From: Cercophora sp. LCS_1
Taxonomy: Eukaryota; Ascomycota; Sordariomycetes; Sordariales; Lasiosphaeriaceae
Reading direction: 5' to 3'
NCBI GenBank assembly: GCA_036250225.1
Contig: JAPZLL010000005.1
Span: 1,054,001 to 1,118,000, forward strand
DNA: 64,000 nucleotides
Made by a program: the position numbers and the translations under genes
Shown here: positions 11,363 through 21,469 of the stretch, piece after piece
How the letters are laid out: each line of letters starts with the position of its first letter
Position numbering within the stretch: position 1 is the first letter of the stretch
The notes under the pieces: model-generated
The model's input: only the letters and a program-made list of their open reading frames with translations
What the model was told of the DNA's origin: nothing
The model's database searches: none

Positions 11363-12291
11363 CTACCCATCCACCCTCCCCCCAGCAAGCCTCATCTCCT
11401 CCACCCCCTCCCACTCCCTCCTCTCCAACCTCTTCACAACCCTAGCCGGGTTCCCTACAGCAACGACCCAATCCTCCACATCCTTGGTAACCACACTCCC
11501 CGCACCAACCGTAACGCCCCGTCCAATCTTGACCCCGGGAAGAACAACCACATTCCCGCCAATCCAGCAATCCTCGCCAATCACAATCGGGGATCCGCGT
11601 TCCGGTCCCAACAGCCCATTCCGATGAAACGGATCCGTGGGGTGGTTCACGGTATAAAACGCGCAGTTTGGACCAATCAAGGTTCGTGAGCCAATGGTGA
11701 TGGTGGCTGTATCGGCAAAGGTGGAGTTCCAATTTATGTAAACTTCTTTTCCAAACCTAGTAGACTTGTTAGAAACCCCCCTCAAAAAACTGGATTAAAG
11801 GAGAGACGGAAAGGACAGAATGAGGAAAGCTAATGAGAGGAAACGTTATAATGTTAAAATGGAACGAAAAGAGGGTGAGGAAAAAAAAAATGAAGCAAAT
11901 ACTTGAGGTTATATCCATAATCAACTCGAATCGGCCCGTCGATATAAGGATATCCACGCAGCTCAGGGAGGGCGGCGTCTTCCTTGGCCGTGGCTGCTTG
12001 CGGAGGGAGTGGCGTATCGTCGGATATGATTCTGGGCACGTCAGTAGTCTGGGACGTGAAAAAAAAAAAAAATTAAAAAAAAAAATTGGAAAGGGGTAGC
12101 GAGAGAGAATACTTCTTCCAAAGCCCGACAAGTTGGCGGCGGGTTGCCGTGTACGTCGCGTTGGTTGTGTTGAATTCGTTACAGGCAGCCAGACAACGAC
12201 GGCGATCCTCGAGCACGTCGCCGGTTGTGGGTTGGTACCATTCGCCTGCTTGCATGCGGCGTCGGTTTTCTTCAATCGACACTTCGGACAT
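11363..12291 (-). CDS. Maltose/galactoside O-acetyltransferase-like protein (left-handed beta-helix)
   Basis: Predicted to transfer acetyl from acetyl-CoA to a sugar hydroxyl, as in the maltose acetyltransferase/NodL group; the fungal substrate is unknown. Exons are 12291-12113, 12031-11903 and 11756-11363, giving 233 aa. The N-terminal mac domain (EENRRRMQAGEWYQPTTGDV ... RRRCLAACNEFN) is followed by RGYPYIDGPIRVDYGYNLK and then hexapeptide repeats of the beta-helix (ATITIGSRTLIGPNCAFYT, SPIVIGEDCWIGGNVVVLPG, GRGVTVGAGSVVTKDV). The catalytic histidine is expected in YTVNHPTDP and the C-terminal loop in VGNPARVVKRL. Intron 1 (81 nt) contains two long A/T homopolymers; intron 2 is 146 nt. Both keep the phase exactly. 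The size is normal for the family. Confidence 0.9.
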
Positions 12292-12713
12292 GGTAGGTTG
12301 TAACAGTGAAGGCGACGATGCCTATAAGTAGGTTGGCAAGAATAACAGATTATTATAATTTATTCCTGTTATTAAAACAACAAGGGGGAGAGCGGGGTCG
12401 GATATAGGTAAACGGAGAGTTCAAGATGCGGGGAGGAGACTAGGAGATCTGGGCCGGGAGCCGAAAGCAAATACTTCGGGCCTTGGCCTTGTGACGGGTC
12501 GACTAGCGGGGTTCGGAGATGGATGTAAAATGCATATAGAACTCGAATTCATGGTATCAACAGTCCTAAATATGAAAAAGTCACCATTAACACCAAGTCC
12601 TGCATGAATAAACCGTCCATTCCAAATCAAAGTGAACCAAAGCTAACATCATGTTCGTCATCGGGATATCCCCCATTATCAGACACCATGTATTACCTCG
12701 GCAGCGTTAAAAA
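12292..12713. other. Spacer between HSE1 3' end and acetyltransferase promoter
   Basis: About 420 bases with no coding signal. AT-rich near 12340-12370, it is the likely promoter of the acetyltransferase gene and the 3' flank of HSE1. Confidence 0.4.
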
Positions 12714-15016
12714 TCAACGTGCAACAACCTCGTAGTAGTCCCCTGGAGCACTCGGCTCACCCCCTTGTGCGCTGGGTGGCACGTAAGCCCTGTACTGAGG
12801 CTGTCCACCCTGCCCGCCAGCTTGTCGGCTCGGGAGATTCTGACGAGCGTCGTATGCGGGTCCGCTTGGCTGCAATGGAGGAGGTGAGACTGGGGCCCCC
12901 GGCCTCTGATCACCATATCCCGACCCATCATAGCCTCCGGCACCAGGCCACGGCACACTCTGCTGCGGCGGTGACGGGTTGTGGTACGACGTATATGGCG
13001 TATAAGGGGCTGATGGCCCTGAGGCGGTGGGCACAGCGGGCGGCGGGACAGACGGGATGCTGGGGGTTCGGCCTTTGTTGGGTGACGCGGCTGTGTAGGG
13101 GTCCTCACCAGCCGGAACAGAAGGAGGGAAGGATGGAGGATAGGGGTGGTTGTTGTGTGGGGCGATGGGAGAGTCGTAGACGGAGGTGGATAGCTCCTGG
13201 GGACCCGACCCGTACGTGGACTGCGGACGGGCAGCGCCTGGGGGTGGGCCCTGGTAAGGGTTGTACTGCGACTGGGGACGAGTGGACTCGGCCGTTGTTT
13301 GCAGGGGAGCCGGCTGTTTCCCACCTGACGGCACGCGCTGCTCAGCAGGACGCTGGGGGTACGACTGCTGCTGGGGTGGGGGTGCTTGTTGTGAAGGTTG
13401 AGGAGCTGGCTGGCCGGGCCCGGTGGGCACCTCGGCGCCCGCAAAGTAAACGGGCGCAGGCGTGGCGGCGGCGCCAGGTCTCTGGAAGTTGGGGGATGGG
13501 GATGAAGGAGGATATTGCGACTCTACAGTATATACAATCAGCTAAAACTGCTCAACCTCCCAGCTCTCCGTATTCCTGCAGCGTACCTTGGGGTGCGGGG
13601 GTGTAGTATCGTTGCGTGTCTTGCTGCGGAGGCGGGGCGCCGTAGCTCGGTCCGGGAGTTGGGTACCCTTGCGGGATTTCGGGCCTCATGGCGTATTGGT
13701 GATACGTCGGCCGCGGCGGATGAGACATGGACGACTCCAGCAGGGCTTCGTAGTCTCTCCGCGCCTTGATGAACTTTTCGTTCAGCTGTGTAAAGTCATC
13801 CTTTTTCTGAGAGTACTTCTCAATCAACTTGATAAGTTTCGGCCGAATCGCCAGCGTCTGGTGGTAGAGTTTCTGCGCCTGTCAGCTTTGCCCACACTCG
13901 TCATCGCGGGACTTACCGAAATCTCCTCGTTATCTTCTTCCCTGGGTGCTGTGTTTGTCGTGCTCAGGAGCGTCAACAACTTTTCCACATTCTTGATCTC
14001 GGCAAACACCTCGGCTTCCATCTGCGCCTCGCGCTGAAGCTCGTCGGGCGTCGGGTCTGTCAGCTTCTCGACGTAGTTGAGTGGGAAAATGCCAGTATTG
14101 CCCTTGAGCGATCCCCGCCACCAGTCCTTGTAAACGCTCTCCAGCACCGCGATCACGTCGCCCTTCTTGAACTCGAGCTCGCCGGGTTCTGACGGGGTAA
14201 AGTCAAAGAGGGCGCGCACGCGGGACACCGTCGCAGCGGTAGTGCCAGTGGGCGTCGGCTGCACCGGGGCCGGCTGGCTCGCGACTCCCTGCGACGGGCC
14301 CGAAGCGCTTCCCTTGCGGCCCGAGTGGGAGGGGCCTGCGCTCGACGATGCAATCTGCTTTTTGCGCTCCTCCTCTTGCAGAGACAACTTAAGCGCCATT
14401 TGAAGCTCATCCTCCTCCTTTTGCCGGTCCAGCTCGGTAAGGTTGTTCTTCTGCGGGGCACTGGGAGGTTGCAGGGTGGGGTTGGACTGCTTGAGCCGGT
14501 AGTAGGCATCGTACATGATGCCGAGGTCGGGGTCCGACTTGAACATGTCTGTCCATTCCTTCATGCGCTCAAGGATTTTGGCCTTGACCTGGTTGTGTGT
14601 GTTTCGGTCGTTTGCGAGCTTGAGGAGGGCATCGGTAAACGCGCGGCTCGACAGCTCGCGGTGAATCGCCTTGCCGCAGTTTTGGGAGAGCGCATTGGCG
14701 ACCTAGCATACTGTGAGCGCCATTTTATCTGGTTGGCATTCTATACCTACTTCGAGGGTATACAGCTGGACATTGGCGTTGCGATGAGCCAGGCGCTTGA
14801 TCATGCTCTGTACAGCCTCCTTGGCGCCGTTCTGGTCATTCATGACGCGGTCGCAGACCTCCATAATCTTTCCCCAGTCCTCAGACGTGAGGTTCTCATC
14901 GGTGGCTTTGTCTATACGTTGTTCGCGGTTAGCATGGTCGGGCGCAGCCTGACGCGGGAGTTGGTCGACGTACTGATGGCCTCATCGTAGGGGCCCACCG
15001 CCGCTGCTCGGAACAT
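12714..15016 (-). CDS. hse1: ESCRT-0 subunit Hse1 (STAM homologue)
   Basis: Hse1 pairs with Vps27 on early endosomes to bind ubiquitinated cargo for the multivesicular-body pathway. Exons are 15016-14974, 14911-14751, 14702-13917, 13878-13587 and 13522-12714, giving 696 aa. The VHS domain covers about residues 5-145 (KATDENLTSEDWGKIMEVCD, NVQLYTLEVANALSQNCG, FTDALLKLANDR). A ubiquitin-interacting motif lies at about 163-181 (EEDELQMALKLSLQEEE). An SH3 domain lies at about 228-284 (ALFDFTPSEPGELEFKKGDV, KDWWRGSLKG, GIFPLNYVE). A coiled-coil GAT-like segment (QKKDDFTQLNEKFIKARRDY) and a Pro/Gln/Tyr-rich tail follow. All splice sites are GT-AG and in phase. Intron 3 is only 38 nt and is required to keep the frame. 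The domain order is the family's standard one. Confidence 0.93.
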
Positions 15017-16034
15017 GGCGGGAGTTGGTGCGTCGGACGCTGCGTATCTTTTGGTTGATGGTTTCCGGTATGTCGGGATGGGTCTCGATTTCTAAAGCCG
15101 TCACGGTCGACGTCGTCTCCAGCCGTTCGTTGCAAAGGATAAATGAATCCTGGGCGTGCTCCCCGGCTACGTAATCCGGGCTCTCCGCGCTCGCGTCAGC
15201 AGGGTTAGGTCAGCTGTTCTCAACCAGCGATATCTCTTCCGGGTTGTGGAAGGAAGCGCGACAAGAAGGTTGCAAGAGTTTGGTGCTGGCGAGAGGTAGG
15301 TAGATGATGGTAGAAGGTTGCGGTTGCGGGTCGTGGATAGCGGGCAGTGCAGTGGAAGCCTATGACGGACTGCGTTCGCCCCGCTGCTAGCTTCGTAACC
15401 CTGGCGCGGAAGCATCCACATCATCAACCCTGGCAACGCCTCCCGTTGCGTATGCACTTGCGCAGCCACAGCTGCGTCTTGGGGTCTCGGTGCGACGACA
15501 AAATAAGTCTCGGATAACCCAAATATTTATCCAATACTAATCTTCACTTCTCCCTCCTTGTAAATTTCCTTTCTTGACTTCCTTTTATCGCGACACAGAT
15601 CAAGTCACCTTATCCTGCATGTCGGGTTGAACGGCCCCGCTGTGACATTGCGAACCCTAAGCTTAAGAGAGCTATGACCATGCTCGCCAAGACATCGACG
15701 GTAGCTTGGTCACAGAATAAACCAAATACTAAGTCTGATAGCCGTCTTTGCATGACCACGTGTATACTATCACATCGTATAAAAGCTGAAGATTAATACC
15801 CCAATAATATTCCTTGGTAGCCCGGAATTTCGGGTAAGCGACTTGGTGTCTAAAGAAAAATTCCCTTGCTTATGAGATACGCTGTAGCGTTTCTTTGTAC
15901 AGAACTTGGGCAAGCATCTGGGACTGAACTCTCTCATCACACATTCCTCTTGTTGATTGATTTATTGATTTATTGATTTATTTACAGTGAGAAGATACGT
16001 CGGAAAACTACCCGCAACACCGGCCACCAAAGAC
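15017..16034. other. HSE1 promoter/leader region
   Basis: Upstream of HSE1 (-) and downstream of the membrane-protein gene (-). It contains an ORF of about 100 codons at 15167-15469 with no family-like character, an AT-rich part (15500-15990) and a short 8-base tandem repeat near 15955. No gene is supported. Confidence 0.4.
15953..15983. repeat. GATTTATT tandem repeat
   Basis: About three and a half copies of the octamer gatttatt lie just downstream of the membrane-protein gene. It is a simple AT-rich repeat. Confidence 0.6.
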
Positions 16035-16884
16035 TTAGGAAAATGGCGGTATATAATCGGTCTTAAGCTTCCCACCAGCGCTTTCCCAGGTCCCGAAGCC
16101 CTTCCAGCGGATGCCGTCAGCCTCTCCCACTCGGCGTAGTTTCAGCTCACCACCATCGCCAACCACCATCGAGGCTATACGCCACGGCAACTTCTTTGGT
16201 TTCTCTGCTCTAGGCACCCTGATAAGTAACGGTGCACTGAGCCCCACGGTATCAACCGCCCAGAGAAGCATGACGCCGGACCCATCGACGAGGGTTACAG
16301 CTGATGGGGGAGATGCGAGTACTCCAGGAATAATTCTCCACTGAGTGTCCAATCTCTGCCCGTCACCCTGAGTGCATTGGATATTTGCATCCACCCCACG
16401 GGCAAACACCCAAACAGGTTTGTCGATTTGGCTGCCTCGGAAGACGGCCGATAGAATCCGAGGGCATACCATCCCGTTGCAAGCGACGGGGGCCACAAGG
16501 AGGGGACTCGTGATTGGACTCGAAGTCTGTTGGAGGAGAGCTGTCGGATAGATCAAACCCATGTCTAGAAGTAGACTCAAGTCAAGCGGAAAAAGAGCAT
16601 ACCTAGCGTCAACACCAGCCTCGCCTTCCCCTGTCCACTGCCCGCCTCGCCCATACAGCCCTCCCAGAACACAAGCAACGATAACGACGGGAACCAAAAG
16701 GATGGTCCCGACAATAAACCACCTTCTCTTCCACAAAAACAGGCTCCCGGGAGGGTCCTTGCTCTACAATGTTATCAAGAATCGCCTCTGGGGCCCCCAC
16801 GTATTTGACTTGAAGAGTCGAGAAGGGATGGTGTTTCCGTAGGGTTTCGAATGGCTGGGCTTGCAGGTATTGTATGAGTAGCAC
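16035..16884 (-). CDS. Membrane-anchored protein with possible beta-propeller ectodomain; N-terminus disrupted
   Basis: The main frame runs from about 16757 to the stop at 16035. It encodes a basic stretch (LWKRRW), one strong transmembrane helix (FIVGTILLVPVVIVACVLGG) and about 200 residues outside. That part has repeated strand-like units ending in tryptophan (KPVWVFARGVD, VMLLWAVDTVG, GFGTWESAGG), which recall the PLL/fucose-lectin type propellers carried by similar fungal proteins; this is tentative. No ATG precedes the transmembrane helix in this frame. The adjacent frame upstream (from about 16884) reads HHPFSTLQVKYVGAPEAI, resembling the cytoplasmic ST-L-x-V / APEA motif of that protein type. 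The two frames meet at a T5 run near 16739, so a one-base indel, or an unseen intron, separates them. It may be a pseudogene. Confidence 0.4.
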
Positions 16885-17271
16885 GGCTTCAGAGACGGTT
16901 CAAGAATCGAGTGGTCGACTGCCTCTGGCGCTTCGGCGTCACGATCCGCCGTTTCCCAAGTGGCTGTTGTAGAAGAGAACCGGAAGAACTTGTCGAGGGC
17001 ATCGATCCGCTTTCCAGAAGCAAAAGCTGAACATGTTGAGCGCCTGCGAGTTACAGAGCGCCGACATTATCGTGGCGAATTCGTGCGTTCGCGGTTCACA
17101 GCGCTGACACATTGCAGGATGCAAGCAACAGCTCCCTTTCGTCAAGAAGAAACGGTCGTGTATTACTCAAGAAGTTATCCCACTCGGCAGATCAACCCAT
17201 CCCATGCAATCATCATAATCAAACCATGCAATCCTCATCCATGCGTTGACGCTCCAAATGCCTAAACAAAA

Positions 17272-19101
17272 TCACAGACGCACCAGACTCACATTCAGGA
17301 TACCCTCAGCCTTGCTAAGGTCATCCAACACCTCCTTGGTCACCTCCCCGTCAACGCCCAAAATCATGAGAGCCTCTTTGGTGAGAATAAGGCTCCCGCT
17401 CGAATCACCCTCATCGACCGGTCCGTCGGCGACAGACCCGGCAGTAGACGCAGCCGCCTCCTCGGCAGCCAGCTTGGCCTCCCTGTTCAGGCCGGCGACT
17501 TGCATGAAGCGGATGTTGATCTTGTGCTGGCCAAGAGCCACGCCGACATTCCCAATCTTGCCGGGTTCATCATAGTTGTGCAACACCAGCAAGGTGCCCT
17601 CGGGATTGAAGTTGGCCTGGAAGCGCTCCAGCTTGGAGATGAAGATGTTCTTGCCGCTGACATAGCCCTCGATGACCTGCTCGGTCTTGTCGTCCCCCTG
17701 CGACACGCTGCGCAGCCTGACGGCGCTGGCATACGTTGCGCTGGAGTCATTCTCGCGGACGTGCTTCTCGTCGATGGCGAGTCCGCGCTCCTTGGCAATC
17801 AGAGTGGCGTTGACAATGTTGACATCCCGTCCACCGGCATCGCTGATCGAACTGACCAGCCCCTTGACCAAGGCCGCAAAGAGGGGGCGCGTGTTGCTCA
17901 CACCAGCCAGCTCGCCGTGGTACGACAGCTCGAACCGTTTTCCCCCAACAGCGCCTCCCTTGGCGGTAGCAAAGTGCTGGGTATACAACGACCCGATCTT
18001 CTCAACCCTGCACCGTGTTAGCCTCGTCACCAACTCTGACACACACACTCACAGCTTGACAAACGGCTGCAGCCGGATATACTCCTCGGGCAGAATCAAC
18101 GGCGCGTTCACCGCCGCAGTCGGCAGTCCACCCCTCAAAATCTCCAACACCTGCGTGCAAACATCCATGCTGACATTCTCCTGCGCCTCCACCGTGCTCG
18201 CGCCCAAATGGGGCGTGCTCACCACCTTTTCATGCTTGGCCAACCGACTCGCCACGCTCCCCTCAACGAGCGGCTCCTCGGTGAAAACATCCAACCCAGC
18301 GCCAGCAATCCAACCCTCGTCCAACGCTTTCAACAACGCCGCCTCGTCATAAACACCACCCCTGGCCACATTAAAAACCCTGGCCCCCTTCTTCATCCGC
18401 CTCAGCTCCTTCTCCCCCACCAACCCCAGCGTGCTCGCCAACAGAGGCGTATGCACCGTCAGAAAATCCACCTCCTCCAATATTTCCCCCAGCTCCCCGA
18501 CCAATCTCACCCCATTCCGCTCCGCAACCTCCTTGCTAGCATACGGATCCATCGCCACAACCTTCATCCCCAACCCACTACCCATCCTAGCAACCTTCAT
18601 GCCTACTTTGCCCAGCCCAATGATCCCCAGTGTTTTTCTTCCGACTTCGACACCAACCAGTTTTCCTCTCTCCCATTTGCCTCCCTTCACAGAGGCGTCA
18701 GCCCGTCCAATGTTCCTCGCACTACTGAGAATAAGGGCGATGGTATGTTCAGCCGCAGCGAGGATGTTTCCAGCCGGGGAATTGACGACGATGATGCCGC
18801 ACGCTGTGGCGGCTTCGACGTCGATGTTGTCGACGCCTACGCCGGCGCGGGCGACGACGCGGAGCTTGAGACCGGCCTGGAGGACGGCGGATGTCACGCG
18901 CGTTTCGGAGCGGACAATGAGGGCGTGGTAGGAAGGGATGAGGGCGAGGAGGTCCTCTGGAGAAAGACCGGGGCGGACGTCGACTTCGTAGAGGGTGCGG
19001 AGGAGGGCGAGGCCTTCGGGGGAGACTTTTTCGGGGACGAGGATTCGGGGTGTCGGGGAGGGAGAGGGGGAGGTGGGCGGGGAGAGGGCTGAGGGAGACA
19101 T
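17272..19101 (-). CDS. D-3-phosphoglycerate dehydrogenase (long ACT-domain form)
   Basis: Catalyses the NAD-dependent oxidation of 3-phosphoglycerate to 3-phosphohydroxypyruvate, the first step of serine synthesis. Exons are 19101-18053 and 18007-17272, giving 594 aa. The single 45-nt intron (gtgagt...gtgcag) is needed because read-through meets TGA at once. The NAD-binding signature is G162-x-G164-x2-G167 (LGIIGLGKVG). The catalytic Arg247 (NVARGG), Glu276 (FTEEP) and His298 (STPHLGAST) of the D-isomer 2-hydroxyacid dehydrogenases are present. After the catalytic core come an ASB-like regulatory domain (about 356-470) and an ACT domain (about 485-594) starting at GTLLVLHNYDEPGKIGNVG. The ACT domain carries an Ala/Asp/Ser-rich insertion of about 35 residues before EALMILGVDGEV. 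Feedback by serine is known for some family members and cannot be judged here. Confidence 0.93.
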
Positions 19102-19721
19102 TGTCGTTGTGTAGAAGATGATGTCACTGGTGTGTTAGTTTGGTTGGAATTGGTGATGTTGGAATGGGTGTAAGGTGATGGACCCTGAGATTAGGATGGT
19201 GGATAGAAGAGGGGAGAGAGAGTTATATGCCGTACACGGATAGAAACAAATCCGCGGGATGGGACAGGAACCATGGCCGTGCAGCGTGGGCAAACAATGG
19301 ATAGCCAGACAAATGTGTCGACGCGCAGAACAAAGAAAGTAGCTCGGTCTCACTTTATTGCGAAGAGGGGCTCTCCAGCTACACGACGCACATGTCGGAT
19401 GTCCCAATTGGTAAAGTGGCTTGTCATAGCATCTCCTAACACGCAATCCCTACGACAGCCAAGGCAGGTAACACACCCGTTAGTTGCAACTTCGTAGAGG
19501 CAAACACTGTGAAGCTGGTGAGTCGGCCAATGGGCTTACACCATTCCTGCGCGCATCCCACCCCCGCTGTTGCCCCCTCCCCCACGTTTAGCTAATGCGG
19601 CCTGCTGCATTACCCCGTCGAATGAAGACGCCCATCGGTGCCCTGGCGTCGGACGACGCGGGACATGTTGCGAGTCGTCGGATGAGGGGTGGCCATCCGA
19701 TTTCACTGACTGCCGATCCAG
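19102..19721. other. Promoter region of the phosphoglycerate dehydrogenase gene
   Basis: About 620 bases between the glyoxalase stop and the dehydrogenase start, both on -. No coding signal is seen. Confidence 0.4.
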
Positions 19722-20872
19722 CTAAAAGTTGTCCTTGCCCGTGAACCGCTCGTTCTGGACAATCTCAACCCAGTATCCATCGGGATCCAAGACGAAGGCG
19801 ACATTCTTCATGCGACCGTCTGTCAGCCGCTTCTTCCAGTTGACGTTGAGACCCTCCAGCCGGGCGCATGCCGCGTCGAGGCTGTCGACCGAGACACCTT
19901 GTTCCCGTTAGTTAATCTTGCCATTCCACGTGGGTGGGATAACACGTACAAATGTGGCCAAAACCCTGGGGACTCTTGTTTCCATCGTGGTAGCTAAACG
20001 CCTCGTCCTTTTCGGTGCCGTAATTCCACGTCAACTCCAGCAGGCCCTCGCGGTCAGCTGTTCCCTGCCCAGGGGTGCCTCCGTAGCCCAGGAAGTACAG
20101 GTTGAACCCGCCCTTTTCGTTCTCGTTGGTGCGAAGGAGCGTCATGCCCAGGACTTCCTGGTAAAACTTGAGCGACTTTTCGGCGTCCTTGACGCGGATC
20201 ATGGTGTGGTTCTGCCACGGTCAGTCACGTTCTTCAACGCCACTCGGGGGTGGACTCCGGGAAATCACCATGCGATAGGTCTGCAGATCTGTCTCCTTGA
20301 TACTCTCGGTCTCTTCGAGCGGCTTCTGTCCAATGACTTCGACCCAGTATCCATCGGGGTCCAGCACAAAGGCAATATGGCGCATGCGCCCGTCCGTGAG
20401 CTTCTTCTGGAATTTGTAGCCGGCCTCTTCGATGCGCTGACACACCGCCTGGATATTGTCGACGCTGATGCAAGTGTGGCCAAAACCACGGTGGGGTTCG
20501 ACGTTGCCGTTGTTGATCTTGTACTCGGGGTCGTTCTCGGTGCCGTAGTTGTGCGTCAACTCGATGAGACCTTCACGGTCCCACAGGTTCTTGCCGCCCG
20601 AGACGGCCTTGGGCGAGTCGTAGCCCAGAAAATAGAGATCAAACTTGGCTTCGGTGAATTCCAGCTTTTTGAGGAGCTTCATGCCCAGGAACTCGTAGAA
20701 TTTGACTATCTGTGTGAGAAGAAGGCCTTTGAAGGTGGAGGTTTACACACCCGACTCCTTTGGGTCCTTGACCCGGATCCTGGCCTTGTCACGAGCTGAT
20801 CGTTTCATTCCTTGGGTTGGCTTACATGGAGTGATTGAGAAGGTAATTCTTGGTGTCTGTTGTGGACGCCAT
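19722..20872 (-). CDS. glo1: Lactoylglutathione lyase (glyoxalase I), two-domain
   Basis: Glyoxalase I converts the hemithioacetal of methylglyoxal and glutathione to S-lactoylglutathione; it is cytosolic and metal-dependent. Exons are 20872-20826, 20779-20751, 20705-20269, 20211-19950 and 19897-19722, giving 316 aa. Each half is a glyoxalase fold. The first runs MIRVKDPKES/VKFYEFLGM, GLIELTHNYGTEND, GFGHTCISV and LDPDGYWVEVIG. The second runs NHTMIRVKDAEKSLKFYQ, GLLELTWNYGTEKD, GFGHIC and FVLDPDGYWVEIVQ. The metal-ligand positions (His in NHSM/NHTM, Glu in IELT/LELT, His in GFGH, Glu in WVEV/WVEI) are present in both halves. Exon 2 is only 29 nt. The atag acceptor of intron 2 was preferred over the upstream cacag because it restores the family's KESVKFYEF. 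The tandem fusion and size are as in yeast Glo1. Confidence 0.92.
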
Positions 20873-21469
20873 TGTTGCGAGAGATCTTGCTGAGCAGGGG
20901 TCAGTTACAGTTCAGGGCACGAAGTGCCACAGGCAAGCCAGCACTCAGCACAAACACAAACCTGGTCGCAAAGCGGATTTTGGTATGGAGATTGATGATT
21001 GGAGCAGTCTCAACCTGGACGCGGTGCGGAATGAGTTCATGAGCTCAATGGCAAATAGCGAAAGAATTGAATGGAAAGAGCTCCGGGCGGGGCAATGAGG
21101 CCATTCAAAAGGACGGGTCGGGAGTTATTTACCGTCGTACGGAAATATTACGGAGATCACCTAAGCCACTTGGTCGCAAACGAGCTTCCCAATGTATACC
21201 TGACAAGATTCGGTCAAGATAAGCCTATCAACGGATTTGGTGATTATTTAGTTACCATCTGAGCCCTTCATAAAGTCCCAAGTCTCCTATGGCTTGTAAT
21301 CTGCCGAGCTGGTGAAGCTTCCCCTCTCCAAATTCCCGTACAGTATGAAATACCCCGCGCTGGATGACAGGGGTGACCATTGACGTCAGCGTCTGTGGAA
21401 CCACAACGGCGGGGATGTCTCGTATTGTACAAAAAAAGGGCGAAGCGACGAAATAGCAACTTCCCAGAC
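20873..21469. other. Glyoxalase promoter region and HET pseudogene 3' flank
   Basis: About 600 bases with no coding signal, upstream of the glyoxalase start and downstream of the HET pseudogene end. Confidence 0.4.

Noticed and set aside
18208..19092. 294-codon ORF on + opposite phosphoglycerate dehydrogenase
   Set aside because: An antisense shadow caused by codon bias. The - strand enzyme is unambiguous.
20705..20750. Alternative acceptor cacag for glyoxalase intron 2
   Set aside because: With the natural donor it puts exon 3 out of frame. Using atag gives the conserved KESVKFYEFLGM junction.
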